Shown piece after piece: positions 62,406 through 64,000 of a DNA stretch of 64,000 nt. Positions within the stretch are counted from its first letter, which is position 1. Each line of letters begins with the position of its first letter. This DNA is from Prorocentrum cordatum (taxonomy: Eukaryota; Sar; Dinophyceae; Prorocentrales; Prorocentraceae). Where the stretch lies: contig CAUYUJ010003002.1 of assembly GCA_963575745.1 (NCBI GenBank), forward strand, positions 1,289,336-1,353,335. The letters run 5' to 3'. A model generated the notes under the pieces. It saw only the letters and a program-made list of their open reading frames with translations. It searched no databases and was not told the origin of the DNA. The translations under genes and the position numbers were made by a program.

Positions 62406-63166
62406 AGACTCCCGTACCTCAGCTAGGGCGCGAAGGCAGGCCACAGACTGGGAGATGGCGGCTGAACATGGAACGCTCCACCCAACGACTCTCGAGAGAG
62501 GCCGTGCGCTGTGAAGCTGGACGTGGGAAGGGTGGCAGAACACGAAAGACAACGCAACATACCTGACGGCCCCCCCCCACACACAACTCTTCGTTCCGTG
62601 GCTGGACTCCCCCCGTTGGCTGCTGTCGCAGCGAGTCGGGTCATGACTGCAGACAGGGTGGGCTGGACACACGCCGGTAGCCAGGTGTGGAGGCCTGCGA
62701 TAAACGGGATTGGTTGGAGGGCCGCGCCGCGCGTCACCGCATGGACCTGGGACGACATGCGAGACACGCCACATGGAGATGGAATTCTGCGCGGGTGCTT
62801 ACGGCGGCACGAGAACTGGCACACACGCGTTCATGTGGCTGGGAAGGGGGGGCGGCGGGGAAGACATGCACGGGCCAAGCCAAGGGGCCGGTGGTGAGTT
62901 GCCTGCCGTGCTTGTGGGGAGGAGGGAGAAGAAGCGGAGAGCGTCCTCAAGAGGAGGAACAGGAAGAGCAGGAGGAGGAGGAGAAAGCGAAGAAGAGGGG
63001 GGAAAGATCCTGCTCGCCGCCGTCCACGATGTTGAGGTTGCCATCGCTCTTGCCAGCACCGTATTGCGCACGCGCGCCTCGGGCCCACATTGCCTAATCT
63101 CGCGCGTCGCCCTGCGATATTTTCTTCGCGCTGTGGAGGCACTCCCGCGCTGGCCGCACGGCGCAA
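62406..63166. other. Coding-like region, strand and exons unresolved
   Basis: Long open frames exist on both strands at 62423-62897. On minus, the piece at 63060-62995 reads YGAGKSDGNLNIVDGGEQD in one frame, which looks like protein, but no splice pair is clear. A GGA-rich stretch covers 62920-63010. Confidence 0.3.
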
Positions 63167-63500
63167 CTATCTCCGATCCCCTGCGGGCGGCCCACCATAC
63201 GCATCTGACCTCTGCCCAACCGCAACCCAGACACGGGAGCCCCCTTCGCGTACACTGGTCGCGACGGTGTGCACGTGCGGACCGCCGAACCGGTTCCCTA
63301 TGTCGAAACTCTCTGACATGTCGATGTCTCGGTCGGACCTGTGGATGCCAACGGCACAGACGTCAAAAGGCGTGGGTAACCGGACATCGATTACTCCAGC
63401 GCGTTCCACTCCCGAGGCGAAAGCGGATCCTGCAGCTGCTGCCGCCGCGGGCCCGAGAAGCATTGGCACGTAGTCAAGCGGCGATGGCAACAGATCCGAC
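63167..63500 (-). CDS. Candidate exon of an unidentified protein
   Basis: Open on minus from 63592 to a stop near 63167. The probable coding part starts after an acceptor GCTGCAG/GATCC near 63430, or further up. It reads GVIDVRLPTPFDVCAVG, then ESFDIGNRFGGPHVHTVATS and RVWVAVGQRSDAYGG: mixed, evenly hydrophobic and charged, unlike repeat translations. The other two minus frames are closed. I do not recognise the family. The YGAGKSDGNLN piece at 63.0 kb may be a following exon. Confidence 0.4.
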
Positions 63501-63600
63501 CAGTGCTGTGAAAGGCAGACCGTCGAATGCTTCGAGGCTGCAGATCCGTCAAACGCTGCACTCCGCAGATAAAAGAAGAAGCGACAGCACACGTAAAACT

Positions 63601-63808
63601 CATTGCCTATAGTGCATGCATTTGAAAATAGGTCTGAAGGCTACAGGCTCGCTTTGGAGAAGCGTCCGCGAGACAGCAGGGGGATGAGTGAGGATTGAGG
63701 CGAGAGCGGGAGGCGGATGAGGACAAGGGAGGAGGGTAGGGAGGAACAGGAGGGAGGGGAGGAGGTGCGACAAATGAGAAACATGTGAGGATGCAGTTGA
63801 GAGGAGGC

Positions 63809-63848
<40 letters not shown>

Positions 63849-63950
63849 GTGGTGCTTGGAAGGAGGAGGGGGATGAGGAGGGAGGAGGGCGAAGGCAGGA
63901 GGAATAATAAACATGGGGGACGATATTGGGGGGGGGGGCGCGAGGGCGAA
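63601..63950. repeat. Purine-rich tract with GA microsatellite
   Basis: GGGAGGA-type strings at 63670-63770 and (GA)n at 63806-63846, then GGAGGAGGG to 63905. Confidence 0.85.
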
Positions 63951-63971
63951 GGTTTAGGTTTAGGTTTAGGG
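63951..63971 (+). repeat. Telomere-like TTTAGG run
   Basis: Three GGTTTA units ending TTTAGGG. Dinoflagellate and plant telomeres are TTTAGGG, so this is a short interstitial telomere-like sequence, with mostly a six-base unit. Confidence 0.6.
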
Positions 63972-64000
63972 AGGAGGGGCGAAGGACAACCAACACATAG

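Overview
This window looks like nuclear DNA of a dinoflagellate. A large Prorocentrum-like genome is my best guess, but the sequence does not fix the genus. The reasons are: high GC; coding DNA in tiny exons lost in kilobases of degenerate repeat; introns that start with GA or GC as often as GT and end AG before a G; a 35-residue-register PPR protein; and many short inverted-repeat elements. There is no bacterial-style gene packing, no rRNA or tRNA that I could recognise, and no CRISPR array.

The main result is a gene that none of the long open reading frames reveals. On the minus strand, seven small exons between 29409 and 4853 join in frame into one histidine phosphatase (phosphoglycerate-mutase-like, DET1/YDR051C-type). 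The exon sizes are 157, 107, 87, 78, 75, 92 and 36 nt, and the introns run from 0.6 to 8.5 kb. The exons carry, in order, the RHG motif, the LTPRG..QA segment, the SPY segment, the IRE...GNFQD segment, the YR..NGES.ADV segment, the DRV..FWDRLL segment and the second THG motif. Two decayed extra exon copies lie inside the gene (5672-5712 and 4356-4391), and one catalytic-pocket arginine is replaced by cysteine. The 3' end was not found and probably lies left of the window.

A second clear gene is a single-exon PPR protein at 57506-59464 (minus). It has seven contiguous 35-residue motifs behind a signal-like, Ala/Arg-rich leader. Isolated minus-strand exons of unidentified genes are seen at 54224-54349 (RING-like Cys pairs), about 36965-37131, 44172-44218 and 63167-63500. 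Degenerate coding blocks that look like retroelement remains lie at 40580-42200 (gag-like with a Gly-Lys tail) and 49197-51692 (LINE-like, with an HADD box and a C-terminal Cys motif). Unassigned frame-broken blocks lie at 33690-34860, 43409-43985 and 46274-47662.

Almost everything else is repeat. At least seven families of short (110-430 bp) elements with terminal inverted repeats (here TIR-A to TIR-G) occur in one to four copies each, plus one singleton (TIR-H). An ~82-bp repeat family occurs as a 1.4 kb array (29640-31090) and at five or more other places in both orientations. Other tandem arrays have periods of about 53, 65-70, 69, 82-85, 100-103 and 158 bp. Trinucleotide and polypurine microsatellites run up to several hundred bp. 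A short telomere-like run of TTTAGG units lies near the right edge.

Layout: 1-3.1 kb, GTC microsatellites and GGCC-rich degenerate repeats. 3.1-29.4 kb, the phosphatase gene, its introns filled with arrays and TIR elements. 29.6-33.3 kb, the 82-bp array and an alternating-GC repeat. 33.7-38.3 kb, decayed coding and TIR elements. 38.3-43.2 kb, nested insertions and a permuted duplication around the gag-like ORF. 43.2-51.7 kb, decayed retroelements. 51.8-57 kb, satellites and GAT/GGA microsatellites around a RING-like exon. 57.5-59.5 kb, the PPR gene. 59.7-64 kb, 82-bp repeats, TIR elements, one open candidate exon and the telomere-like run.
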